Source: Methylobacterium nodulans ORS 2060
Lineage (GTDB): Bacteria; Pseudomonadota; Alphaproteobacteria; Rhizobiales; Beijerinckiaceae
Direction of reading: 5' to 3'
DNA length: 64,000 bases
Assembly: GCF_000022085.1 (NCBI RefSeq)
Contig: NC_011894.1
Coordinates: 2,507,501 to 2,571,500, forward strand
Position numbers and translations under genes: made by a program. A model generated the notes under the pieces. It ran no database searches. It saw only the letters and a list, made by a program, of their open reading frames with translations, and was not told the DNA's origin. Each line of letters begins with the position of its first letter. Position 1 is the first letter of the stretch. Shown here piece after piece: positions 1 through 8,265 of this stretch.

Positions 1-357
1 TCGTGGCCCTGCGTGCCTTCGAGGCCGCCGCCCGCCACCGGAGCCTGACCCGGGCCGCCGAGGAATTGTGCGTCACCCACGGGGCGGTGAGCCGGCACGT
101 CAAGGCACTGGAGGCGGCCCTCGGCGTGCCATTGATGCGGCGCGGGGCGCTCTCCTCCGACCCGACGCCCGAGGGCGCCTGCCTCGCCGAGGGTCTGACG
201 GCAGCCTTCGGGCTGATCCAGGCCACGATCGAGCGCGTCACGCCCGGTCCGCTGACCCTGTCCTGCTCGGCCTCGATCATGCTGTGCTGGTTGATCCCGC
301 GGATGTCGGCCTTCCACGCGGTGCACGGCGACGTGCAGGTCGAGTTGAACACGAAGT
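1..357 (+). pseudogene. LysR-family regulator, truncated (GcvA-like N-terminal half)
   Basis: Reading from the window edge, the frame encodes the winged helix-turn-helix of a LysR regulator: RAFEAAARHRSLTRAAEEL, then VTHGAVSRHVKALE, then a short hinge and the first strands of the effector domain (TLSCSASIMLCWLIPRM). LysR proteins are about 300 residues. Here family-like sequence ends near codon 118 (VQVELNTKS) and the frame runs into unrelated AT-richer DNA before stopping at 560. The 5' end lies outside the window. The break looks like an insertion or deletion junction, so the gene is probably non-functional. Confidence 0.75.
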
Positions 358-465
358 CGAGAAACTCAATAAAATCAAGGGATCTAGCCCCAGGTGCGGG
401 AATTTCGCCCCCTTTGGTCGCAATGGGTTATTTTCACGCCATACCGCACCCTCCGAGCACGAAAA

Positions 466-493
466 AGCCCGCTGCGGCGAGGCCGGGCGGGCT
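466..493 (-). terminator. GC-rich hairpin repeat (terminator-like), copy 1
   Basis: AGCCCGC...GCGGGCT can form a strong stem. On the plus strand it is preceded by five A residues, so on the minus strand the stem is followed by a T run, the layout of an intrinsic terminator. Close relatives of this 28-bp unit occur at 4711, 5475 and 14635 and a variant at 14494. No minus-strand gene ends next to this copy. Confidence 0.5.
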
Positions 494-608
494 CTGGGCG
501 GTTAGTGGCATCGGCAAGGCCGAGGCTACTGGCATTCCGGTGAGACGGATAGGCGGGTGAGGCTTGGCGGCTCTCGCGCGCGGCCTCGCCCGCGGGTAGC
601 GTCCCGCC

Positions 609-989
609 ATGTCCGACTCGGCCACGCTCAACGCCCTCTCCCCCACCGTCCTGGAATGGTCCCGCGGGCTCGCCAGCCTCTCGCCCGGTCAGCCGCCGTG
701 CCCGGGATTCCGGCCTGACGAATGGGCCGTGATCCTGAGCAACGCCCGGCGCTTCGTGGACGACTTCGGGCCCGAGGCCGATCGGCTCGGCTGGGACACC
801 ATCACCCTGTTCGGCGTGCATCCGAAATCCGGCGTGATTCGCGGCGACTGGACAGGCGTGCTGCTGGTCAGCCTCTACCCGGTCCTGGAGGTGCGGGCCG
901 ACTTCATGCGGAAGCACCTCTGGACGATCCCGCGGCACAAGCCGGGGCGGTATCGGGGCGTGCCGGTTTGGGAGTTCGGGCGCGGCTGA
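609..989 (+). CDS. hypothetical protein, 126 aa
   Basis: An uninterrupted frame from ATG, with high third-position GC like host genes. The product is acidic and soluble-looking, with DEWAVILSNARRFVDDFG and a C-terminal basic segment (RKHLWTIPRHKPGRYRG). There are no signal peptide, membrane segments or cofactor motifs. No strong Shine-Dalgarno precedes the ATG. I do not recognise a function. It stands alone between a hairpin repeat and the AlbA_2 gene. Confidence 0.6.
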   Translation: MSDSATLNALSPTVLEWSRGLASLSPGQPPCPGFRPDEWAVILSNARRFVDDFGPEADRLGWDTITLFGVHPKSGVIRGDWTGVLLVSLYPVLEVRADFMRKHLWTIPRHKPGRYRGVPVWEFGRG

Positions 990-1110
990 CCGGCACACTT
1001 TAGAACAGATCCGCACCAAAACCTACCGGGCGCCTGAAACACGAGCGCAGCGCGTATCTGTAAGAACAGTCAAAATCCATCAAACACGTCCTTTGGAGTG
1101 CTGACGAACG

Positions 1111-2529
1111 ATGCCGGACATCTTTCAAATTTCCTACGACGAAGCGTTGGCCCTATGCAGCCGCAATGAGGGTGACTTGTTTGACCACAAGGCGGCAAAG
1201 ATCGAAGCTAGAAAGGTCGAGAAAATTGCAGTCGCTTTTGCTAATTCTGATGGCGGAGAGTTTGTAATCGGAATTGCCGATAGCAAAGACGAGCCTGATC
1301 CTGCCAAAAGATGGCAAGGGGCTGCCGCCCCTGAATCCTACAATGGAATTCTACAAGCCTTGTTCAATTTGAACCCGGCGGTCGACTTCCGGCATGAGTT
1401 TCTACAAGCAGACAAAATGCCGGGTATCGCAATGCGCGTCTATATTGACAAATGCCCGAACGTCGCGAAAGCGTCCGACGGCAAAGTTTATCAGCGGGTC
1501 GGAGCGCAGTCGCTCCCAATTACCGATCCGGACAAGATAACCGCGCTTTCTTTTGCAAAGGGCGCCGCGAGTTATGAGGACACACTACTCAATCTCGACC
1601 CTGAAGAGATCGTAGAGAGTCGAGAAATAGCAGCATTCACGCGCGACCTAGCGCCAGTCACACATCCGCTCGCTTACTGCGTTAACGAAGGGCTAGTAGA
1701 CCGCAAGACTTTTGCACCAAGTTGCGCCGGCGTCCTCCTGTTTTCTGATCGGCCGCAGCCTATGTTTCCACGCCGCTGTGCAATCAAGGTTATCTTCTAT
1801 GATACACGCCAAGAAGCTCCCGAGCGAGAACACCTGAAGGTCAACAAAACTGTCGAGGGGCCACTTTATAGGCAAATCCACGAAGCTGCTCGGTTAGTAA
1901 CGGACATTATGTCTAGCATTAGCATTATGACGCCTGAGGGGCTGCAGCGCGTAAAATACCCCCCCGAAGCGATATGGGAGATACTTGTTAATGCGGTTAT
2001 ACACCGTGACTACTCAATCGCCGATGACATTCAGATTGTGATATACCAGAACCGAATTGAGATAAGAAGTCCAGGAAGGTTGCCGGGGTTTGTAACCACG
2101 GAGAATTTTCTGGACGTTCGTTACAGCCGTAACTCCAAAATCGTCCGCAGTCTCGCAAAATATAAAGACGCGCCCAACAAAGATCTTGGCGAGGGCCTTA
2201 ACACTGCCTTTGAAAAAATGAAGGAGTGGAAGTTAAAAAGCCCAACTTTGGTCGAAGACGGTAACTATGTGCTCGTCACCATCCCGCATACACCTTTGGC
2301 CTCGCCCGAGGAACTCGTAATGGAATACCTGCAGAAGCACCCTGAAATCAAAAACAAGCAGGCACGAGAGATTACAGGTATTAAGTCAGAAAACCAAATG
2401 AAGGAGGTATTTTATCGCTTGCGCGACAAGGGCTTGATTGAGCTGATAGCGGGCCGCAAGGGCAATGCTGCGGCGTGGCAGCTCGTACCGGCGCCCGTTG
2501 AGAATGAAGCCAGTCCACCGGTGGCATGA
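1111..2529 (+). CDS. AlbA_2/Schlafen-like ATP-binding protein, 472 aa
   Basis: The N-terminal 150 residues match the AlbA_2 (Schlafen AlbA) nucleic-acid-binding domain: FDHKAAKI, then KIAVAFANSDGGEFVIGIAD. Residues about 285-400 carry a GHKL-type ATP-binding fold like the C-terminal part of RecG-like/AlbA_2 proteins (EILVNAVIHRDYS, IEIRSPGRLPG, DLGEGLNTAFEKM). The last 70 residues resemble a winged helix (REITGIKSENQMKEVFYRL). Family members are called transcriptional regulators or defence-related; the real substrate is unknown. Codon use is clearly AT-richer than neighbouring genes, which suggests recent transfer. It stands alone with about 120 bp of upstream non-coding DNA. Confidence 0.8.
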   Translation: MPDIFQISYDEALALCSRNEGDLFDHKAAKIEARKVEKIAVAFANSDGGEFVIGIADSKDEPDPAKRWQGAAAPESYNGILQALFNLNPAVDFRHEFLQADKMPGIAMRVYIDKCPNVAKASDGKVYQRVGAQSLPITDPDKITALSFAKGAASYEDTLLNLDPEEIVESREIAAFTRDLAPVTHPLAYCVNEGLVDRKTFAPSCAGVLLFSDRPQPMFPRRCAIKVIFYDTRQEAPEREHLKVNKTVEGPLYRQIHEAARLVTDIMSSISIMTPEGLQRVKYPPEAIWEILVNAVIHRDYSIADDIQIVIYQNRIEIRSPGRLPGFVTTENFLDVRYSRNSKIVRSLAKYKDAPNKDLGEGLNTAFEKMKEWKLKSPTLVEDGNYVLVTIPHTPLASPEELVMEYLQKHPEIKNKQAREITGIKSENQMKEVFYRLRDKGLIELIAGRKGNAAAWQLVPAPVENEASPPVA

Positions 2530-2602
2530 GGGTGTTTCGCAAATGTCGCAGGTCACTCCAGGTCGTGGCGATTATTGCGTGTGGCCGTCAGCCGCCTGAA
2601 AC

Positions 2603-2641
2603 GCGGTACGAACCGCGATTCTGTTGGAAAGGCCGGCGTGA
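2603..2641 (+). pseudogene. fragment of a small repeated gene (C-terminal end)
   Basis: Thirteen codons including the stop read AVRTAILLERPA. They match, at both DNA and protein level, the end of the longer remnant at 3031-3159 (VRTAILLARPA). It is a leftover copy of the same small gene with no start of its own. Confidence 0.4.
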
Positions 2642-2705
2642 TACCAGCTTCGCCGGTTGTGCCGAGGCTGGCCTTATCATCGGCTCGGGCTGAGCGCTCA
2701 GATGA

Positions 2706-2939
2706 TCAGCGCGCAGCTATACGAGAGATGCGCTCCTCAAGAGCGTTGCCCTGCAAGGTTTTGCCTTGACAGTCGATCATAACAGTCTGCCTTTGCTCGG
2801 CAGGCAAGCCCGCAATGAAGACCAAAGCATCTCCGATGGAAGCGAAATCGCGCTGTGCGCCATTCCGGGATACAATACCCGGCTTGCTCGGCGGGTTCGT
2901 GATCCATCGTGCCACAACCGGTCCATCCTCATCGCGCAT
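2706..2939 (-). CDS. small hypothetical protein, 77 aa
   Basis: Starts at MRDEDGPVVARW, chosen because a GGGAG Shine-Dalgarno lies about 10 nt upstream; a longer in-frame extension lacks one. The product is charged and soluble, with a central DFASIGDALVFIAGLP segment and an ERISRIAAR tail. No known domain was recognised. It lies between decayed copies of a repeated small gene. Confidence 0.5.
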   Translation of the reverse strand: MRDEDGPVVARWITNPPSKPGIVSRNGAQRDFASIGDALVFIAGLPAEQRQTVMIDCQGKTLQGNALEERISRIAAR

Positions 2940-3030
2940 GTTCACGGAGTTCTCCCTTTTTTGATAAGAGGGGAGGAACCATAGCCGATTTCGGGGCGGA
3001 GCCGGCGTGTTGTCCACAGGATCAAGCATT

Positions 3031-3159
3031 AACACGCCCCGCCGCAACCCACGCCTCGTCTACGACGAGAACGGCCGGGAGATCCCACCACCTGCAATGA
3101 GCGAAGCCGCCCGGCACATGGCAGTGCGGACCGCGATCCTGCTGGCGAGGCCGGCGTGA
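3031..3159 (+). pseudogene. remnant of small zinc-ribbon-like gene (paralogue of 8007-8216)
   Basis: The frame TPRRNPRLVYDENGREIPPP parallels MPRRNPRRAYNEHGREIPPP of the intact gene at 8007. The remnant has no ATG (ACG or ATT at the equivalent place), lacks the CxxC region and ends in VRTAILLARPA. The head of one paralogue thus appears joined to the tail of another. Probably not expressed. Confidence 0.55.
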
Positions 3160-3598
3160 GCGAACCGGCTGGATTATGGGCGAGCGGAATCGGCCAGAGA
3201 CTGAATCGGCCCTCGAAGCTGCTCTCGCGTGGCTTGCCAAGGGGATAAGACTGTGAGGGCAGAGGCCAGCGGAACCGTCGCAAGGGCTGCCGGGACAGCA
3301 GGGCGGCAGCGGCCGGAGTGGCTTGCGAGATTCATGCAGTCTCGCGGAGAGCGTCGGCGCCATGCGAGCCCTTCACCGCACCGGACCGCACAGAAGGGCT
3401 TTTGCTGGGTGAGCCTCCCAAATATCTACTCCGACGCTTTACTGGACAGGCAAATCTGCAAAAAGTCGAGCTGGGCGATTTATCCTATATGGACGCGGCT
3501 TCAAAAACCGGTATGCTGCGCCACCCTGGCGCAACTACGTGCGCCAGCATGGAACGCGTAGGACTTATCGGACCTTCACTCCATCAATGGAGGGAACC
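3160..3598. other. non-coding stretch with a dispersed repeat
   Basis: No convincing gene. About 80 bp at 3286-3368 (CCGGGACAGCAGGGCGGC ... GGCTTGCGAGATTC) recurs in diverged form at 12437-12530, downstream of the first TPR-caspase gene. The last 150 bp probably hold the promoter of the Cys-rich peptide gene, but no clear -35/-10 pair stands out. Confidence 0.35.
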
Positions 3599-3985
3599 GT
3601 GTCGCGCATATCCAAGAGTAAGCGTCGGAGCGAAGTTGTGCCAGCGGTTGGCGTCGTCGGCTTGACATTGTCGATGGCCAGCGGGGCGTCCGCTGCTGTC
3701 AGTACTCCTGCGGCGGATGCCGCATCGCAGGACGGCCCGCCTCGGCCCGAAATCGCGCTCGGTCTCCACGAGGAAGAAGTCAGCGACGTCAGCCTTGCGA
3801 CATTCTTCGTCTTCGACAGGGAAATGACCGATACGTTGCGCGGTGACGTGCAGCTCGCAGGCTACTACCGGGGCTGCCGCGGCTGCTGGGGATGGCGCGG
3901 CTGCAGAGGATGTCGCTGCTGGGGTTGCCGCGGCTGCCGCGGCTGCCGCTGCGGCTGTGGCGGCTGTGGCGGCTGCCGGTGTTAA
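3599..3985 (+). CDS. exported Cys/Gly/Arg/Trp-rich peptide, RiPP-precursor-like, 128 aa
   Basis: The GTG start is chosen because GGAGGG lies 5 nt upstream; an ATG 12 nt earlier would place that Shine-Dalgarno inside the gene. Residues 1-33 (MSRISKSKRR, then a hydrophobic stretch ending ASGASAA) form a signal peptide. An acidic middle carries EEEVSDVSLATFFVFDRE. The last 41 residues are almost only Gly, Arg, Cys and Trp in RGC/WGC/GGC units and contain 13 cysteines. A conserved leader with a Cys-rich repetitive core is typical of modified peptides or metal-binding secreted peptides. No radical SAM, cyclase or transporter gene is adjacent, so any modification would act from elsewhere. Confidence 0.65.
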   Translation: MSRISKSKRRSEVVPAVGVVGLTLSMASGASAAVSTPAADAASQDGPPRPEIALGLHEEEVSDVSLATFFVFDREMTDTLRGDVQLAGYYRGCRGCWGWRGCRGCRCWGCRGCRGCRCGCGGCGGCRC

Positions 3986-4172
3986 CGCATAGACGCAGTC
4001 ACAAGGTGCACGCATCTCCGGGATTCACGTTTTCGCGGTAGACGTTTCGTGATGCGGCCCAAGATGGCCCGCCCGCGTTTCCACGCGGGGAGCCTCGCAT
4101 GGGTCCACGTGAGGGGTCGCAGGACGCGTAACGCAGGTATGGCAAGCCGGTCATCGCGCGCCACACGGCCTT

Positions 4173-4490
4173 TCAACGACGCCGGTGGTCCTTCCGCCAC
4201 GCGCTTGGTGTCGTGCCGGTCCAGCGCCGGAAAGCGTGGGTGAACGCGGCCGGCTCGGAGAACTTCAGCGCGGCCGAGATCTCCGCCATGCTCATGGTGG
4301 TATCAGCCAACAACCGCTTCGCGATGCCAAGCTGCGCCTCGTCGACGATCTGTGTGAAGCTCGTGCCTTCGGACTTCAGCCGGCGGCTCAGCGTGCGCCG
4401 ATGGATCCCCATCTGCTGCGCGACCTGCTGCTTGCTGAGTGGCTGCTCAATCATCGTGGCGCGCAAGCGCTGGTGAAGCTCGTCTGTCAT
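4173..4490 (-). CDS. AraC-type DNA-binding domain protein, N-terminally truncated, 105 aa
   Basis: The product is only the double helix-turn-helix of an AraC/XylS regulator: SKQQVAQQMGIHRRTLSRRL followed by AEISAALKFSEPAAFTHAFRRWTGTTPSAWR. Full proteins of the subtype with this C-terminus are about 330 residues with an N-terminal effector domain. Upstream DNA on this strand has stops and shows no such domain. It is either a decayed regulator or a stand-alone DNA-binding remnant. The start ATG has no evident Shine-Dalgarno. Confidence 0.65.
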   Translation of the reverse strand: MTDELHQRLRATMIEQPLSKQQVAQQMGIHRRTLSRRLKSEGTSFTQIVDEAQLGIAKRLLADTTMSMAEISAALKFSEPAAFTHAFRRWTGTTPSAWRKDHRRR

Positions 4491-5075
4491 GTCAGCGGCA
4501 ACGACAGTCTAAACCACTAGATCGGTGCCAGAACTAGATCACTAGCCTTCCACATTGTCAAACAAACTCCAACAGACTTGCCGATATCTGATCTGCGCTG
4601 CCAGCCACATGTGGCTATGGGCCGTGGAGATCTCGCGCTCGTTCAGATGCCCTCATCTGGCCTCGCACGCGGGAAGGCGATTCGCATAAGCGCAAGTATG
4701 GGACGAGAAGAGCCCGCCACGACAGGACCGGGCGGGCTGAAGGCAAACAGAGAGTGTGCCGACAGATAACCACACCTGCCGGCGCGGCGCATTCACCTGC
4801 GCTACTGGATCGCCCCTCGCGCGTGAGGCCGGCCAGGGCGATGTGAGTCTCATCGGATCAAGCGGCGCAACCGCAGCATGGCACAATGCAGATGCTCCGC
4901 CGCGTTGGCGCCGCGGCGGAGCATCTCCTTCTGGGGTTTTATCACCCTACCTTCGGGCCGCTCCGCAAGAGCGGCCTTCCTTTGCCTTGCTGGATTGCCC
5001 CTCGCGCGCGAGGGGCATGGGTCATTGCTCGCGGGACGCGTAAGCCGGTGTATGGAACCACCTCAAGCGGCCAGC
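4491..5075. other. non-coding stretch with repeated units
   Basis: No gene. It starts with a CTAGATC-rich palindromic patch at about 4518-4545. It then holds repeat units shared with 5430-5650, including ATTCGCATAAGC, the hairpin at 4711 and CGCCCCTCGCGCGTGAGG. Confidence 0.4.
4711..4738 (-). terminator. GC-rich hairpin repeat, copy 2
   Basis: AGCCCGCCACGACAGG then ACCGGGCGGGCT. Same stem as copies at 466, 5475 and 14635, but the preceding A run is broken, so terminator strength is doubtful. Confidence 0.35.
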
Positions 5076-5288
5076 TCATTGCCGGTTCAACAAGCCCTCC
5101 AGGGCAAGCCGGTAGCGGTGCAAGGCAGCCAGCGTCTGGGTGAGGATGGCGAGGCCGCGTTTCGCCTCCGCGAGTTCGGGGCTGTCTGGCCGCAGGCACG
5201 CGACCTGCCGGATCTCCTCCTCCCGCTCCTGCCCGACTAGGGTGATGAGGCGGTCCAGGTCGGCGAGGGTGTTGGGCGCCTGAAGCAT
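5076..5288 (-). CDS. small helical hypothetical protein, 70 aa
   Basis: The ATG is preceded by GAGAGGA at about 6 nt. The sequence is helical and leucine/glutamate rich (LADLDRLITLVGQEREEEI, then ELAEAKRGLAILTQTLAALHRYR), which suggests a two-helix coiled coil. No known family was recognised. Codon bias matches host genes. It sits within the repeat-rich 4.6-5.7 kb stretch. Confidence 0.5.
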   Translation of the reverse strand: MLQAPNTLADLDRLITLVGQEREEEIRQVACLRPDSPELAEAKRGLAILTQTLAALHRYRLALEGLLNRQ

Positions 5289-5474
5289 GGTCTGTCCTCT
5301 CGGCCCAAGGCCCGCTCAGACCTCTTGAACGCGCATTCCCCGACCCGACTGGGGCTGAAGCATACTGCGCTGGAGTATCGTGGCATTAAGCTGGATCAAA
5401 TCTGGATCAAATAACGAGCGCCGAGCGCGTGAGGCGCTGTATGGAACCAGAGCCTCTCGCGTCTCAGACGAAAA

Positions 5475-5502
5475 AGCCCGCCACGGCGGGACCGGGCGGG
5501 CT
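5475..5502 (-). terminator. intrinsic terminator / GC-rich hairpin repeat, copy 3
   Basis: Near-perfect stem GCCCGCC/GGCGGGC. On the minus strand it is followed by TTTTTC, a textbook rho-independent terminator. It lies about 270 nt beyond the stop of the minus-strand beta-helix/RTX gene and could end that transcript. Confidence 0.6.
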
Positions 5503-5768
5503 GGAGGAATCCTCATGTTCAGACCAGCGCAGCCAAGCACACCTACCGGCGCTGCGCCTTAACCTGCGCTACCGGATCGTCCCTCGCGCGTGAGGGCGGG
5601 CCATTCGCATAAGCCCCAGTATGGGTTCGAACGACAAGGGCCGCTCTGGATGAGCGGCCTGTCGGTATCAGCACGGTAAGAAGCTACCAGTGACAGCCCA
5701 AAATGGATGAGGCCGCCAAAGGCCAGGGCAGCCGCTCGCCATCTCACCGCCGAGGTTCGGTTCCAGCG

Positions 5769-7411
5769 CTACACGACCGTGAAGTCGCTCGCAGTGATCA
5801 CGGGCTTGTTGTCGAGTGTCGCGAACGGCACAGCCGTAGATGCCGTGCCGGAGCCATCCGCATCATAGGACAGCACGCCTGTGCGGCTATTGTAGAGAAT
5901 GCGGTCACTGGCATCGACCATGGCGCCCTTTACGCCCAGGTCCTTGAACGCTGCGGCTGCAAGAGGCCCCGTCGCCAGTGATCGGAACGCGCTCTGCGCC
6001 AGCTGGATGGTGTCGTCGTTGCCGCTCGCCGACGGGCTGAAATCCCGGATGTGATCGACACTTCCGGTCACCAGCGCGGTGCTGAAACCGAAGGTGTCGT
6101 TGCCCAGACCACCCTGCAGCGTGTCGGCGCCCGCACCGCCGTCGAGCACGTTGGCGGCTCCGTTGCCGATGATCAGGTTGGCGAGGCCGTTGCCCGTGCC
6201 ATTGATCGCGCCCGAGCCAGTCAGGGTCAGGTTCTCGACGTCCTGACCTGCCAAGCTGAAGCTGACCGAGGCCAGCACGGTGTCGGTGCCCTCGCCAGGA
6301 ACCTCGATCACCTTGTCGCCGACATTGTTCACCACGTAAGTGTCATCGCCTAAGCCGCCCCGAAAGGTGTCGGCGCCCAAGGTGCCCTGCAGGGTGTCGG
6401 CGCCTGGAGTACCTTCCACCAGAGGGTACCAGGAGGAAAAGGTGTTGAGCCATCCGGACATCGGCGTCTGGCCGGTAATCTCATGGGCGTCGAACGTTCC
6501 AGTGAAGGTGCCGTCTGTGTACCCACCGCCGGAGACGATGTTCCCAGGGTTGGCCGGGTTCTGGTACGCGGCGTTGGTGATGGTGGTATCGTTCGCCAGC
6601 GCGAAGATCAGGCCGTTCGAGAGAGGAGGTTTGCGTCCGGCGTAGCCGGTCACATGGTTGTCGAACGAGCGGACGTAGTCGAAGGTGTTGTGGCTCCCGT
6701 AGTCCGAGAACGCGCCGTCGCCCATATGGATCGCATCCACATGGGAGACCACACCATAGGAGGAATTCTCGAAGATAACACCAACCCCACTCGGAGAGTT
6801 GTTGCCGTCAACGACACCATTGCTGATGTGAACGTTATCGCTGCCGCCGATATTGATGTTGTCTTCGGTCCAAGATTTGTTCAAATCATTTTTGACATAG
6901 AAGTTGGTGAGCGAGCTATTGCTGGAGCCGTTGAACTGCACCAGCTGTCCGCGCGGAAATGGCCCGCGCATGTCGTAGCCTTCGATGCCCTGCAGCGCGG
7001 TGTTCGGGGAGTCCTGCACATAGATGCCCGTGGAGGTATCGCGGACGGTGACGTTGCTGATCTGGGTCCCGGGGCTACTGTAGAGCGCAATGCCATAGTG
7101 CTCCGGGCTCAGCTCAGCTCAGCGCCAGACGCCGGCGCACCGGCGTTGATGATCTCCACCTGGTCGATCTTGAGGCCGGCGGCATTGACGGCTCTAATTC
7201 CCATATTGATGGGTTTGTTGCCGAGGTCGTCACTCTTGTTGCCCGCGCCGTTGTAGTGGATGCGGACGTTGCTGATGGTGACGTTCTGGACACCGTTCAC
7301 CTCGATGCCAGCTCCGCTGTTGACGTAGATGTCGAGATCCTTGATGACGTCCCCGCTATGCGCGACGATCGTGCCATCGTGACGGGTGAGCGTGACCGAC
7401 GTCTCAGCCAT
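5769..7411 (-). pseudogene. right-handed beta-helix + RTX calcium-binding secreted protein, frameshifted
   Basis: The ATG at 7411 (MAETSVTLTRHDG) has GGAGG upstream. The first 100 codons give beta-helix rungs (VQNVTISNVRIHYNG, LKIDQVEIINAG) and stop at 7111. The reading resumes in another frame (YGIALYSSPG, GSDNVHISNGVVDGN), with nonapeptide RTX repeats (GADTLQGTLGADTFRGGLGDD, GGAGADTLQGGLGNDTF) and a C-terminal type I secretion-like region (VDHIRDFSPS). The joint contains CTGAG three times on the coding strand. Removing one unit restores one frame of about 545 codons. Intact, it would be a type I-secreted carbohydrate-active or adhesive protein; no ABC exporter is nearby. Confidence 0.75.
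7108..7122 (-). repeat. pentanucleotide tract (CTGAG)3 at the frameshift
   Basis: Three tandem 5-bp units, written CTCAG on the plus strand, inside the beta-helix/RTX gene. Because 5 is not a multiple of 3, gain or loss of one unit switches the frame. Two units join both halves in frame. Confidence 0.85.
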
Positions 7412-8006
7412 GAGCGTACCCTCCGGCGTTGTCACGTGAAGTGATAGCAGGGTGACTCTGGTCGGGGTAGGAGGCGCGTAAGCGGCTTTATGGAACCGGA
7501 TTCCGCCCCTCCGGACAGTGTTCGGAAGGTCTCGCGCAGACCTCGAGCCGGCAGGTAGTTGAGGGCCAGTCTATCGGCCTCTGGCGGGGCCTCGCGGGCC
7601 GGCGGATGTACTGCGTTGATCTACGGGCACGTTCTATGCAAAGAGCGCCGCCGTTCCACGCTCGTCTCCCACCCGGGCGCGGGACAGCGGGCCGGGTGTG
7701 AAGGGCCTCGATCAACATGCACTCGGCCCGCGCTCCTCCTAGTGCTCCAGACGAAGAGAACGCCGACCGCGGGTGAGAACACTGCCCGAGGCCGGCGCGC
7801 CGGCCGTCGCTGGCTAGGAAAGAAGCCGGCCGGAGATGCGTGATCCCAGCCGGCAGTGGGCAAGGGCCATGGGGGTTAGGCATGGCCACTGAATCAATCG
7901 AGGCGCGGCGCGGCCTGTTCCGCTGCAGGCTTGTCTTACCGCGTAGGGGCACGTGATCTGCGCATCACGGATCAAGGGCGCACAGCCTTGGACAGGGGCT
8001 ACTGAG
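7412..8006. other. non-coding stretch
   Basis: About 600 bp with no convincing gene on either strand. Open frames here are GC-driven and have no Shine-Dalgarno or family-like sequence. It contains one CGCGTAAGC...TATGGAACC repeat unit near 7480. Confidence 0.4.
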
Positions 8007-8216
8007 ATGCCACGCCGCAACCCGCGCCGGGCCTACAACGAGCACGGCCGGGAGATCCCGCCGCCGATCATCGGCGATCTGCGCGCGGAGGGCGACCGAA
8101 CCGCGGCGGTCACCTGCCACGGGTGCGGCTACCACGTGGTCATCAGCACCGATCGCTTCCCGGCCGAGCTGCCGTTCCCTGACAACGCGCTCCCGCTGCG
8201 CTGCTCGGCCTGTTGA
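8007..8216 (+). CDS. small zinc-ribbon-like protein, 69 aa
   Basis: MPRRNPRRAYNEHGREIPPP is a basic head. It is followed by VTCHGCGYHVVIST and LPLRCSAC, two CxxC pairs that could hold one zinc. The ATG is chosen because relatives at 3031 and 14133 begin equivalently; an upstream extension is unlike them. Paralogues extend about 30 residues beyond the second CxxC, while this copy stops at CSAC. Role unknown. Confidence 0.55.
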   Translation: MPRRNPRRAYNEHGREIPPPIIGDLRAEGDRTAAVTCHGCGYHVVISTDRFPAELPFPDNALPLRCSAC

Positions 8217-8265
8217 TCTCAAGACTTTCACTTCAGCGAAGATGGCAACAGGTTCCAGCCAATGG

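Larger units (their letters stand above)
4640..5670. repeat. interspersed intergenic repeat family
   Basis: Blocks recur in the same order at about 4673-4850 and 5430-5650: CATTCGCATAAG followed by CAGTATGGG; the GCCCGCC/GGCGGGC hairpin; CACACCT.CCGGCGC; ACCTGCGCTAC.GGATCG; CCCTCGCGCGTGAGG. A short unit, CGCGTAAGC...TATGGAACC, also appears near 5038-5055 and 7480-7498. These look like mobile or amplified REP-type intergenic elements. Confidence 0.45.

Noticed and set aside
358..460. Possible tRNA or attachment site at the LysR break
   Set aside because: No cloverleaf or T-loop could be traced, and no second copy of the sequence was noticed in the window.
3886..3985. Short GGCTGCCGC-type repeats resembling a CRISPR or microsatellite
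   Set aside because: They are codons of the RGC/GGC units of the Cys-rich peptide; there are no spacers and the frame is kept.
3584..4015. Minus-strand frame rich in alanine
   Set aside because: It is the mirror of the plus-strand Cys/Gly codons, with no ribosome binding site or family pattern.
5316..5540. Minus-strand frame over the hairpin at 5475
   Set aside because: It reads through the terminator repeat and shows no protein-like features.
7488..7952. Long minus-strand frame between the RTX gene and the zinc-ribbon gene
   Set aside because: Composition is Arg/Pro/Ser-rich as in GC-driven shadow frames; no Shine-Dalgarno and no recognisable domain.
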